Source: Mytilus edulis
Taxonomy: Eukaryota; Mollusca; Bivalvia; Mytilida; Mytilidae
Assembly (NCBI RefSeq): GCF_963676685.1
Contig: NC_092344.1
Coordinates: forward strand, 48,134,830-48,198,829
Reading direction: 5' to 3'
DNA: 64,000 nt
Below the pieces are notes generated by a model. It worked only from the letters and a program-made list of their open reading frames with translations, did no database searches and had not been told where the DNA came from. This document shows positions 45,701-52,828 of this stretch, in pieces (within the stretch, counting starts at the first letter, position 1; every line of letters begins with the position of its first letter). The position numbers were made by a program, and so were the translations under genes.

Positions 45701-48545
45701 TTTGTTTATTTTCTTTGGTTACATCTTCTGACATCAGACTCGGATTTCTCTTGAACTGAATTTTAATGTGCATATTGTTATGCGTTTACTTTACTACATT
45801 GGTTAGAGGTATAGGGGGGAGGGTTGAGATCTCACAAACATGTTTAACCCCGCCGCATTTTTGCGCCTGTCCCAAGTCAGGAGCCTCTGGCCTTTGTTAG
45901 TCTTGTATTATTTTAATTTTAGTTTCTTGTGTACAATTTGGAAATTAGTATGGCGTTCATTATCACTGGACTAGTATATATTTGTTTAGGGGCCAGCTGA
46001 AAGACGCCTCCGGGTGCGGGAATTTCTCGCTACATTGAAGACCTGTTGGTGACCCTCTGCTGTTGTTTTTTATTTGGTCGGGTTGTTGTCTCTTTGACAC
46101 ATTCCCAATTTCCATTCTCAATTTTATAACACGTTTTGCTAGAGAAAGTTTGACTATCTCTAAAAACGTTTTATATACAACTAGGCAGGTTTTATTCTGA
46201 TAAAATCGGCTTTGTACAGCGTAGCACTTTGGATAACTTGATTCGTCCAATTTTGGACTGATGCCTCAATCATCTAGTGATTGCGAAATTCATCTACTAT
46301 CATCCTGAAGGTTTATAGTGACGAGGTGCTTTCGACTCCGATCTTAATTGAATATTAATGTCAGTTTTCTTACCGGTATTATATAGCCATTCTTCTACAT
46401 ATTATAAACGGAAAAGCGTGGAAACTGCATCTTATTTTTCTTAAATTATAAAGGCCCTCTGAAGCTTGTAAAGTTCCCCTGATAAAAAAAAAACCGATAA
46501 CATATTTGTGTTGGATCCCGTATGGGCTGTGGACAAAATTGCATTTCTAAACTGTCTCAAATTATCACATTTATTCAAGACCAATACAATCAGGCATAGC
46601 AATAATTAATTACCTTCACATCTTAATCCGCCAAATCCTGTATGGCAAGTGCAGATAGCAATTTCTCCGGAAACGGAACAATTTCCATCATTAAAACAAT
46701 GAACAAGTTCACAAGGAGACACTATTAAATAAAAATATAACAGATGAACTTGTTAACATTTTCTAACATAATGTTATTTTACATAAGAGGAAAACGTAAT
46801 GTTGGTTCAACAATGACTTCTTTACCTCTATCGCTTAATTACTCCAAAAAAATAAGTACTTTAAATCAAAAACACGATGTCATTTCTTTTAATATTACAT
46901 AACAAACATATTCTATTCATAGTGACTTTATACATGCAACAGTTCTATCGTCTATACGGGCGTTTGAAAAAAAAACCTATATTCCTAATATCCAAATGCG
47001 GTTGATGTTGAATAAAAGGGATATATGTTTTTTTTACGCACGTAGACAGCTATATAATCGACCTGTAGTCATGCAAGTTCTGAAAACATTAAAAAAAACA
47101 ATTACCCGAGGATTGACGAAAATAAGGATTGACTGGAGTTTAAAATTTGATCACCTCTTGATTTCTCCAAAACGTCCGTATCATCAATGCTAAAGTGTTG
47201 TGTCTGTATTTCTGTGCGTTTTGGATAAATTCGCAGCCATGTCCGGACGAATCTGATGTTTAATATTTCAAAATGATTATTTTCAATCGGAAGTCGAAAT
47301 TTAAGATGCTATTGTAATATTTTGGATTTATTTGATAACATGACATAGACCAATTTATGGTTGACATACATGATATAAATACAATCATATTTTATAATGG
47401 CCATATTTGAATATAAACAAGAAACAGAAGGACGATAGGGATAGAAATAGAAATACTACATAATAAAGTAACACAATAAAATTATGAGATAAGACTTGAC
47501 ATAAACATGATAACATCTAGTTATTTATATGTTTACGAATCTTCAAATATTTGTAGGACTGTGAACCGCGATGCTATTCCGAACTGCGGGGATGACGCTG
47601 ATGTGCGATGGTTGAACGCTTAAGTAAGATCTTGATCACGCTGATTTGCTGATGGTACGCCTCAGTTCGATGGTGGAAACGCACTAGTGTGATGAAATGC
47701 ATAAACTGTATTTTCAATGCCTTTAAATAGTTGTAATCAAATTACTGGTTACAAAGCTTTGCGTTTTTCCAATTACTAAGGATTTTCTATCCCAGAAATA
47801 TTAGATTACCTTACCTGTATTGGCAAAAGCTTTTTGGAATATTGGGTGCTTAATGCTCATATAGGTAAACCGGTTTCATACACAAGGAGGAATCGAATGT
47901 TGTTGCTTGTTGTTGGTCTTTCCAGTATTTTTGGTGATTCCTGTTTTCCTTTAATATGAAATGCATTATTTACATAAACATTTTACTTTAGTATTTTTTT
48001 TCGACTTACTATTAAAAATGTGGTTCAGTTAAGGTGATGTAAATGAGCAGTGTTGCTACTTCTGCGCCCATTTAAATAAAAGAAGAACTGATTCAGTAGA
48101 TCACCCTATCATCATCTTTGTTTTATATAAGTTTCTTACCCTTTGTTGAAAGCATTAACCACAATAGTACACCAATAACTGACATCAACCCAACACAAAG
48201 GAAGGCAGATAATACACATGCAGTTCTCCATGTTTTGCTTACAAATTTCACAGGTTTCACTTTCTGTATAATACTAGGTAGTTTCAAGTCGAAGTCTTGT
48301 TTACTTTCAGTTCTGTTCCCATTGACTTTACTCTTATTTTCTGCATTAGTAGATTTACTTGTATCCCGTTTATTCCAATCTGTGTATTTGTTTTGATTCT
48401 TTTTTTCTTCCGACGGAGTTTCAACACATTCGGCAATTTCCTCATAATCTGATTGGTCGTCATCTTCATCCGTAACAATTGTTACCTTGCTGTCAAACTT
48501 TTCATTTTCATAAGTTCGAAAGCACTTTTTATAGTTTACTGCCAT
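36682..48545 (-). CDS. EGF-MAM gene 1: type II membrane protein, three EGF-like domains and one MAM domain
   Basis: Eight coding exons total 1191 nt, 396 aa plus TAA: 48140-48545, 46614-46721, 44159-44266, 43186-43293, 40665-40747, 39192-39318, 37575-37741, 36682-36765. Exon order, phases and (apart from exon 1) lengths equal those of the paralogue at 16777-33137; only the number of EGF exons differs (A-B-C here, A-B-C-B-C-B there). Residues 1-107 are a charged tail with YENE (Y12), the acidic DEDDD run and YEEI (Y34). About 108-132 is a single transmembrane helix. EGF domains cover 136-243 and the MAM 244-396. The MAM keeps the last two Cys and lacks the first two. Role is inferred only as a cell-surface adhesion or receptor-like protein. 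The ATG at 48560, five codons upstream in frame, is not conserved, so 48545 is preferred. Confidence 0.85.
37575..37741 (-). CDS. Gene 1 exon 7: MAM third segment
   Basis: 167 nt, phase 1 in, 0 out, acceptor ATTTTCAG, donor GTAAGA. Reads SSGCLKFHYHMYGSAMGTLN, VYQGSRRIWRKAGNQGNQW, and RLVEISLQANNFSSSN. Confidence 0.9.
38380..38560 (+). repeat. Repeat family R2 fragment
   Basis: CTAGTCATTTTGGGTCCTTT, CTTGCTGTTTGATG, CTTTGACCTATAATTGTTAT and CTTGGATGGAGAGTAGTCTT follow the usual order of this family. In the gene 1 intron between MAM exons. Confidence 0.65.
39192..39318 (-). CDS. Gene 1 exon 6: MAM second segment
   Basis: 127 nt, phase 0 in, 1 out, acceptor GTTATGCAG, donor GTAAGC. Reads NSTSSIGTGPSSAYTGDNYL then YFEATSVTQGSVARFLSRDF. 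Confidence 0.9.
39370..39570 (+). repeat. Repeat family R2 (variant with TTTCGGGGCCTTTTA)
   Basis: Near twin of 41745-42005: ATAAGGCCGTTAGTTTTCTA, CATTTCGGGGCCTTTTAA, GTTGAAGGCCGTACGGTGAC and GTGGAGAGTTGTCTCATTGG. Confidence 0.65.
39860..40290 (+). repeat. Repeat related to R2, longer and diverged
   Basis: Contains CCACATTCTGTATGCGGCTG, TAGTGGTTGTCGTTGCATGT, a T-rich stretch, GTCGAAGGCCGTGTGG and TTTTCTCATTTTCAATCATA. This is the full R2 order with an additional upstream part. ORFs here (64-66 codons) are repeat artefacts. Confidence 0.55.
40490..40575 (-). repeat. Repeat family R2 terminal fragment
   Basis: ATAGAAAGATGTGGTATGAG, then TGCCAATGAGACAACTCTCC, then ATAACAATTTATAAAAGTAA on the plus strand, i.e. 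the family's 3' end read on the minus strand. Confidence 0.7.
40665..40747 (-). CDS. Gene 1 exon 5: MAM first segment
   Basis: 83 nt, phase 1 in, 0 out, acceptor TTTTTAAAG, donor GTAATA. Reads (I)YEADFENDVGSMFIQDLND, then EHNWRIHS. First two canonical MAM Cys absent, as in the paralogue. Confidence 0.88.
40918..41579 (-). mobile_element. Helitron-like non-autonomous element 1
   Basis: Read on the minus strand it begins TCTATAATACTAAAATAACG at 41579 and ends with a hairpin of type CCCGCGATATCACGGG followed by TGTGTACTTG at 40918. A 5' TC end, a 3' hairpin 8-11 nt before the end and insertion between A and T are Helitron hallmarks. The terminal CTAG is mutated to CTTG. Same family as 59172-59925. 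No Rep or helicase sequence, so mobilised in trans if at all. In the gene 1 intron between EGF domain 3 and the MAM. Confidence 0.65.
41745..42005 (+). repeat. Repeat family R2 inside Helitron-like element 2
   Basis: Same order as 39370-39570 with an extra GTAGTTCAGTGGTTGTCGTT at the left and CTCAACATGGCAATCATATC at the right. Confidence 0.65.
42105..42416 (-). CDS. Unrecognised 103-codon ORF within Helitron-like element 2
   Basis: Reads for example IQIELFWEKNEKKASRYCPV, FKSDYTSGLRFSVYFEQTNS, then NKVYLNSVQSLLNGEGLYTM. Composition is balanced, unlike the AT-biased random ORFs around it. The LNSVQSLLNGEGLYTM stretch is faintly like the F-strand of an Ig fold, but the expected Cys is Met, so I do not assign a domain. 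ATTGAAA followed by GTAAAT could be a phase-1 donor compatible with the gene 1 EGF/MAM exons. However, its position inside a Helitron-like element and its absence from gene 2 argue for element-borne or captured sequence. Confidence 0.35.
   Translation of the reverse strand: MSYMYSAKSHLSSIHMIIQIELFWEKNEKKASRYCPVIGRNFKSDYTSGLRFSVYFEQTNSTNKVYLNSVQSLLNGEGLYTMSNDHHGPITKLRIESKYTLFI
42915..43091. mobile_element. MITE with CAGTGAAACCTG ends and TA target duplication
   Basis: CAGTGAAACCTGACTAAACC at the left is the imperfect inverted match of GGTTTAATCAGGTTTCACTG at the right. TA dinucleotides flank both ends (42913-42914 and 43092-43093). 177 bp, no ORF. A TA duplication fits Tc1/mariner-type mobilisation. 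Confidence 0.7.
43186..43293 (-). CDS. Gene 1 exon 4: EGF-like domain 3 (type C)
   Basis: 108 nt, phase 1-1, acceptor ATTTTCCAG, donor GTGAGT. Reads TPCSRSPCEHAGSCSVAGSI then FSCSCLNGFTGIQCE. Confidence 0.9.
43425..43645. repeat. Degenerate tandem repeat of ~25-bp unit
   Basis: AATCTATGGCAGATT(GTTAAAATCC) recurs with variation at least eight times (CATCTATGGCAGATTCCAAT, TATTGGCAGATTGTTAAAAT, AATCTATGGCAAATTTT and so on). Lies in the gene 1 intron. Short ORFs (74, 69, 67 codons) overlap it in different frames. Confidence 0.7.
44159..44266 (-). CDS. Gene 1 exon 3: EGF-like domain 2 (type B)
   Basis: 108 nt, phase 1-1, acceptor ATATCAG, donor GTAAGT. Reads SPCDNYSCGNGGTCFLDEFQ then PKCACRNGFTGDNCT. 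Confidence 0.9.
44370..46350. repeat. Partial internal duplication of the gene 1 5' region, split by an RT insertion
   Basis: 44370-44620 matches 46380-46600 (GCGTGGAAACTGCATC, CTTGTAAAGTTCCCCT). 44640-44885 matches 48610-48860 (TGTCGGAAGCCAATACTTAT, TTTCCTACTTGAATAAAA). 46128-46345 matches about 48940-49370 (CAACTAGG, GCACTTTG.ATAACTTGAT, TTCGACTCCGATCTTAATTG). So an intron flank and the upstream flank of gene 1 were copied, but the exons that should lie between them are missing. The RT element 44944-46127 interrupts the copy. Confidence 0.6.
44944..46127 (+). mobile_element. 5'-truncated RT retroelement, copy 2
   Basis: Begins within codons for NNDHCPFLDL and continues through RT C-terminal sequence to the stop near 45497, then a 3' tail ending ATTCTCAATTTTAT. 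Almost identical to the reverse complement of 10345-11530. Differences include TAC to TAG at about 45090 (nonsense), an Arg to Gly change and an Arg to Lys change. It lacks the YxDD motif altogether. No clear target-site duplication. It is antisense to gene 1, in the intron between EGF domains 1 and 2. Confidence 0.8.
46614..46721 (-). CDS. Gene 1 exon 2: EGF-like domain 1 (type A)
   Basis: 108 nt, phase 1-1, acceptor ATTTAATAG, donor GTAATT. Reads SPCELVHCFNDGNCSVSGEI then AICTCHTGFGGLRCE. Confidence 0.9.
46722..48139. other. Gene 1 intron 1
   Basis: No exon-like sequence recognised. 47750-47870 is a fragment of repeat family R3 (CCAATTACTAAGGATTTTCT, GGCAAAAGCTTTTTGGAATA). 47560-47700 is less AT-rich than its surroundings (CCGCGATGCT, GGGGATGACGCTGATG) but unassigned. 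Confidence 0.45.
47750..47870. repeat. Repeat family R3, partial copy
   Basis: Matches the middle of the R3 copy at 14475-14822. Confidence 0.55.
48140..48545 (-). CDS. Gene 1 exon 1: start codon, cytoplasmic tail and transmembrane helix
   Basis: 406 nt, ends in phase 1 before GTAAGAAA. Begins MAVNYKKCFRTYENEKFD and contains DEDDDQSDYEEIAEC, KYTDWNKRD, and TWRTAC followed by about 25 hydrophobic residues (VLSAFLCVGLMSVIGVLLWL). No signal peptide. The blocks best conserved with gene 2 are the N-terminal NYKK, YENE, DDDQ.DYEEIAE, KYTDWN and WRTAC; the 61-100 stretch is poorly conserved. Confidence 0.88.
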
Positions 48546-48570
48546 GTAGTTAGAATACAAATCAAACTTA

Positions 48571-48572
<2 letters not shown>

Positions 48573-48600
<28 letters not shown>
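48573..48600. repeat. TA dinucleotide run just upstream of gene 1
   Basis: About 14 TA units starting 28 bp upstream of the gene 1 ATG on the minus strand. It occupies the place where a TATA box or leader would be; length variation here could affect expression, which is inference. Confidence 0.8.
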
Positions 48601-48604
<4 letters not shown>

Positions 48605-48605
<1 letters not shown>

Positions 48606-49269
48606 AGTTTCTATCTGTATTTATATTCCGGATAAAACTTTGAATATTGTCATATAAAAATTAAATTCTTCCTTGTTTTACATCAGTACAAGTGAAATAG
48701 ATCTTTGTGTCGGAAGCCAATACTTATATTTAGCTTGATAAACAAGTATAAATCATTGAAATATGGGCGTTATGTATGGAAAAACACGATTTCCGATGTT
48801 TTACTTTAAAGTACATATTTGGTTGAAGCTGTTTCCTACTTGAATAAAAAAAAAAATGATATCGATTGAATCAGATTGTGAAAAAAGAAGAAAAACAGAT
48901 AACAGTTACTGACTTGTCACACATTTCTATAAAAGTATGGAACATTTTGCTGGAAAGTGGTTTACTATCTTTAAGAACGTTATCACATGCAACTAGGAAC
49001 TATATATTTAATTCTGATGTAATCTGCTTTGTGCAGCCTTGCACTTTGAATAACTTGATATCAATAAGAATAGTTTTAATCAAATGTGATAAACTAACAC
49101 ATATCTGATCATATCAATGAATTGACAGTTTAAAAAGTCTGGTTTTACATCAATGATAATTCTGTTTTTATACTTCAAGGTGCTGAACATATAACGCATG
49201 AAACTTTTTCAGCTTGGGAAAGGAGTCAATTCAATTACTCATAACACTTAAAATTCATGAGATTTCTCA
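48605..49269. other. Upstream flank of gene 1
   Basis: No ORF of note. Much of it is duplicated inside gene 1 (44640-44885 and 46128-46345). Probably includes promoter sequence, but no specific element can be named. Confidence 0.4.
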
Positions 49270-49380
49270 ATTAAACCCTGGGGAGGCCTCAGTGGCCAAA
49301 TGATCTGAGAAATCCGTCTAAAATCAACTTTTAGGTTTTAAGTGGCAAGCTGCGTTCGACTCCGATCTTAATTGACTACT
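49270..49380 (+). repeat. tRNA-like SINE fragment
   Basis: GAGGCCTCAGTGGCCAAATG resembles an A-box region and GCGTTCGACTCCGATC resembles a B box (GTTCGANTCC). Its right end is shared with 46325-46345. No foldable tRNA cloverleaf is apparent. Confidence 0.35.
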
Positions 49381-50100
49381 AGTATATATATCAGTTTTCC
49401 TAGTGGATTCATCCGCCAATAAAAATTGACCAAAGTGAAATAGCCAAGAATGCTGAAAGAAGCTTTCAACATCAATAATAAGTCAAGCAATTACTTTATT
49501 AGAAAACATAATATTACCTTTGCAACAGCAGACACTATTTGGGTGGTTCGTCTGCATTATAGCTCTTTCAAACATAAATTTACTTATTTTCAAGTAGCAA
49601 TGCCCCCTTCCCATTTCCCCCGCTTTCTTCTCATAGATACTCAGAATATATATATGTACGCTGTGCTGAATGTTCGAAGGGACAATAAAGATTAAAAACA
49701 CAAACGGCATTTAGCAATAAAAATGATAAAATTCGTACTTGTGAAGCGGTCAACAATGTATAAAATGAACAGTAGAAACAAAGAATCGATCATCTAAATT
49801 TGCATATTTTAGATCGTAGATATTGTTGTCTAGAAATAATATTACAATATCCCATTTTAGAGTCAAATAATGACCTTTTTACTTCATATCTGTGTCTGGA
49901 CTCGGACTGAGTTATTTGCACATTGTGATCTCTCTTCAATTTGTTTTAGAAGTATAGGGAGAGGGTACCACGTTTGCCAGTTGTATGAATGAAAAAGTGA
50001 AGAGAAAGACAGCAAAGGGAAATTCAAACGCACAAGTCGAACGCAAAATAGCAACGTAAAGGCGAATGAGAAAAACGACCAGTTTGTCATACAACAAACA
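49381..50100. other. No gene seen; 49970-50100 probably RT tail on minus strand
   Basis: AT-rich, ORFs of up to 81 codons without features. The last part continues leftward from the inverted-repeat arm and, read on the minus strand (GTTGCTATTTTGCGTTCGAC), looks like the 3' tail of a relative of the RT family at 18660-19450. Confidence 0.4.
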
Positions 50101-50252
50101 ACAGTTTAAAAAACATAACATAGAAAAAAGAAAGACTGACCAACACGTACTCCACCAATAACTTGGTGTTCTAAGCAAATCCTGCCCCACATGTGGCATC
50201 CGTCGATAGATAAACACCAGTGATAAGTCTCATTTTGTCTGATTGTGAACGA
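50101..50252 (-). repeat. Inverted repeat arm 1 (152 bp), RT tail sequence
   Basis: Reverse complement of 50611-50762 with a single difference seen (CGTACTCCACC against CGTACCCCACC). Includes CCACATGTGG, the conserved mark of the 3' tail of the RT family at 18660-19450. Confidence 0.85.
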
Positions 50253-50610
50253 TATTTCAAGTAAGCGTTAACATTGATCAGAGAAATCATAGATTAAATC
50301 AGATGCCTAGGAAAATGATTGTTTGGTTGTTGCTTGCTTAACGTCTATTGAAAACAATATTTCCTACTTGTTCGGGACGAAACCAAATAAAAAAAATAAG
50401 AAAAGTAGGTATTTTATATGTCAGGTAGTTCACCTTGATGAAAAATGGGAAATTTGAAGATGTCGAGGAAAAGATATAGCTTTGAAGCCTGTCAAATATG
50501 TAACTGGTAGAACAAGTTGATATTAAGATTTGCAAACAAGTGATTTTAATTGCTTCAATTTCAAAAGTTGGAAATTAAGAAATTAAAGTTCAAGGTTATT
50601 GATATTGATG
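50253..50610. other. Spacer between inverted repeat arms
   Basis: 358 bp, AT-rich, a 65-codon minus-strand ORF without features. Confidence 0.5.
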
Positions 50611-50762
50611 TCGTTCACAATCAGACAAAATGAGACTTATCACTGGTGTTTATCTATCGACGGATGCCACATGTGGGGCAGGATTTGCTTAGAACACCAA
50701 GTTATTGGTGGGGTACGTGTTGGTCAGTCTTTCTTTTTTCTATGTTATGTTTTTTAAACTGT
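50611..50762 (+). repeat. Inverted repeat arm 2 (152 bp), RT tail sequence
   Basis: Partner of 50101-50252, in the opposite orientation, ending TATGTTTTTTAAACTGT. Confidence 0.85.
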
Positions 50763-52133
50763 CTAGAATAAAACGTGCCAGCTTCCAAATTTAAAAAAAC
50801 TAAGTGTCATGTGGGTTATTCCTTTTTTAAAAGTGAGTTTCTCCTAAAGGATAATCGCTACTCTTGTCTTGAAATTTTTGTTAGAAATTTTTGAATCCTC
50901 AAGTTTTATCCGTGTAGTATCAGTAAAACAAACTACACCCTTCTTTCCCTGGCATAATTTGTTTTACTATTATGTGATTCTTGTTATTTGTTAAATGTAT
51001 AAAAAATCCGGAGAGAATAACTTCCCGCCAAATTTTCAATAAATGGCATCTTATTATAAACACACTGCCAGATCTGTAATTTTTTTCTTCTTTTAAACTT
51101 TTTACCTTCTAAAGTTTATATCTACATACTTTTAATTTTATAACAGTCATTTACAAAACTCGCTATTTTGAAATAGAGGAGCGAACATCCCTAAATGAAT
51201 GTCTTAGGATTATCCCAGCTTCTTATCGTCCAAACGCTCATGCCAATGACAATCTGGCTGTTATGGACGTGCTTACATTTGTATCTAAAACGGTTAAGAA
51301 CATAAAGTAAGACAATTGTATCTAGTATTTGACCATGCATCATCTAATTAATGCAGTTTTAGATTTTAACCGGTCAGTATTCAGTACATACAGTCATGTA
51401 ATAGTTTATGATCACGAATACATTTGAATTTAATTAGACTAAATATATACAATTGCCATTAATCATTCTTTTTATCATTCTGTTATATAAATCTTTGTTT
51501 ATAAGTAATGCAGATCGGACACTTCAGTAACAAGGTTGATCAAATGCACGTAAGTAAAATATTTTACCCACTATTGTATCAACACAGCTTAGATAAGTAA
51601 CTCATCAATAAGTATGTACTATTTTATCCAATATTAAATTTTACCATTTTAAGTTTAATATCCTCTCCGGGACCCTGAATTTCTATCACACAAAAGTCAT
51701 ACTCAAAAGTCTTTCAGTCCATATATTGATAGTACTTCATTTTTATGTGTGATTTAAAGCTTAAAGTTTCCAACATTTTATGACCTATCTACCAATGCGT
51801 AACATTGTATTTGCGCTAAAAAATGTTAAATTATTTTTTTTGTCTCTTTCTTTGTTTGCCATTGCGTTGTCATGTTCTTTTCCAACTTTCTATATATATT
51901 CCTTTTGATTACTGTTTCCTCTTTTTTAAGTGACTCAGTTTTGTATGAGTTTGAGCTCACATACTTTCTTAATAGGGGATTGGGGATGGGGTGGGGAGAG
52001 GGATACTCTACAACATTTCTTATTTGAGCCTCGTATTCATGATTAAAATTATTTTAAAATGTTTCTGTTACAATTCACTATCTTTGTCAAATTAGTTAGA
52101 ACCTTTATCATATTTATGTTTCCATGTTTACAG
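50763..52133. other. Upstream region of the OATP gene
   Basis: No ORF or repeat identified. It probably contains the promoter and at least one 5' leader exon, because TTTACAG at 52127-52133 just before the start codon reads as a splice acceptor. I cannot place the leader exon. Confidence 0.45.
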
Positions 52134-52143
52134 AAATAGCAGA

Positions 52144-52828
52144 ATGACTGAGAAAACCGAAAAGAATGGCCATATATCACATGAAATAGATGATCAGGAA
52201 TACCAATGTGGCTTTTATTGTCGCATTCCATACCTTCAAAGGTTTGCTACGGCAGCTGGGTTTACAGGTTTCTTTATACTTCCACAGCTGGCATCACAGT
52301 CTTTGTCCAGTTACATCAATTCCCAAATTCCTACTTTGGAAAGACAATTTTCCCTCAGCAGTTATGAAAGCGGAATAATTATGACCTTTAATGACATTGG
52401 ATTCCTTCTTGTTGGAATATTAGTTGCGGCCATTCCAAAACTAGTGCATATACCAAGATGGCTGTTTGGTGCAATTATGATTTTTGCCGTATCCGGTTTA
52501 CTTTGCAGTCTGCCTCATTTTATTATTAATTCAAAACAAGATGTCACCGACACAACTTTGGAAATTGCAAATACAACGAAACTTGCTGAATCGTCGATCT
52601 TTCCAATTTGTACCGACGTCGTTAATTCAGACAAATTGAATAACAATACAACAATGGAAAACAAACCTCGGTTTAAGAACTTAGCTATTGACCAATCACT
52701 GAAGTCGCTGTCTGTTGGATTGATTGGGATTGGTTTGGGACTACAAGGAGCTGCAAAATCTATACGAACGCCATTCCTAACACAATACCTGGACGAAGGA
52801 AACAAAGATAAGACGGGGTTTTACCTAG
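52144..52828 (+). CDS. OATP coding exon 1
   Basis: Start ATG in AGCAGAATGACTGAG, 10 bp after the likely acceptor TTTACAG. Encodes residues 1-228: cytoplasmic N-terminus, CGFYCRIPYLQRFATAAGF, helices 1-3 and a long extracellular loop with N-glycosylation sequons (for example NTT, NNTT), ending GFYL with a phase-1 donor GTGAGT. Confidence 0.93.

Noticed and set aside
52515..52805. 96-codon minus-strand ORF
   Set aside because: Antisense shadow of OATP exon 1.
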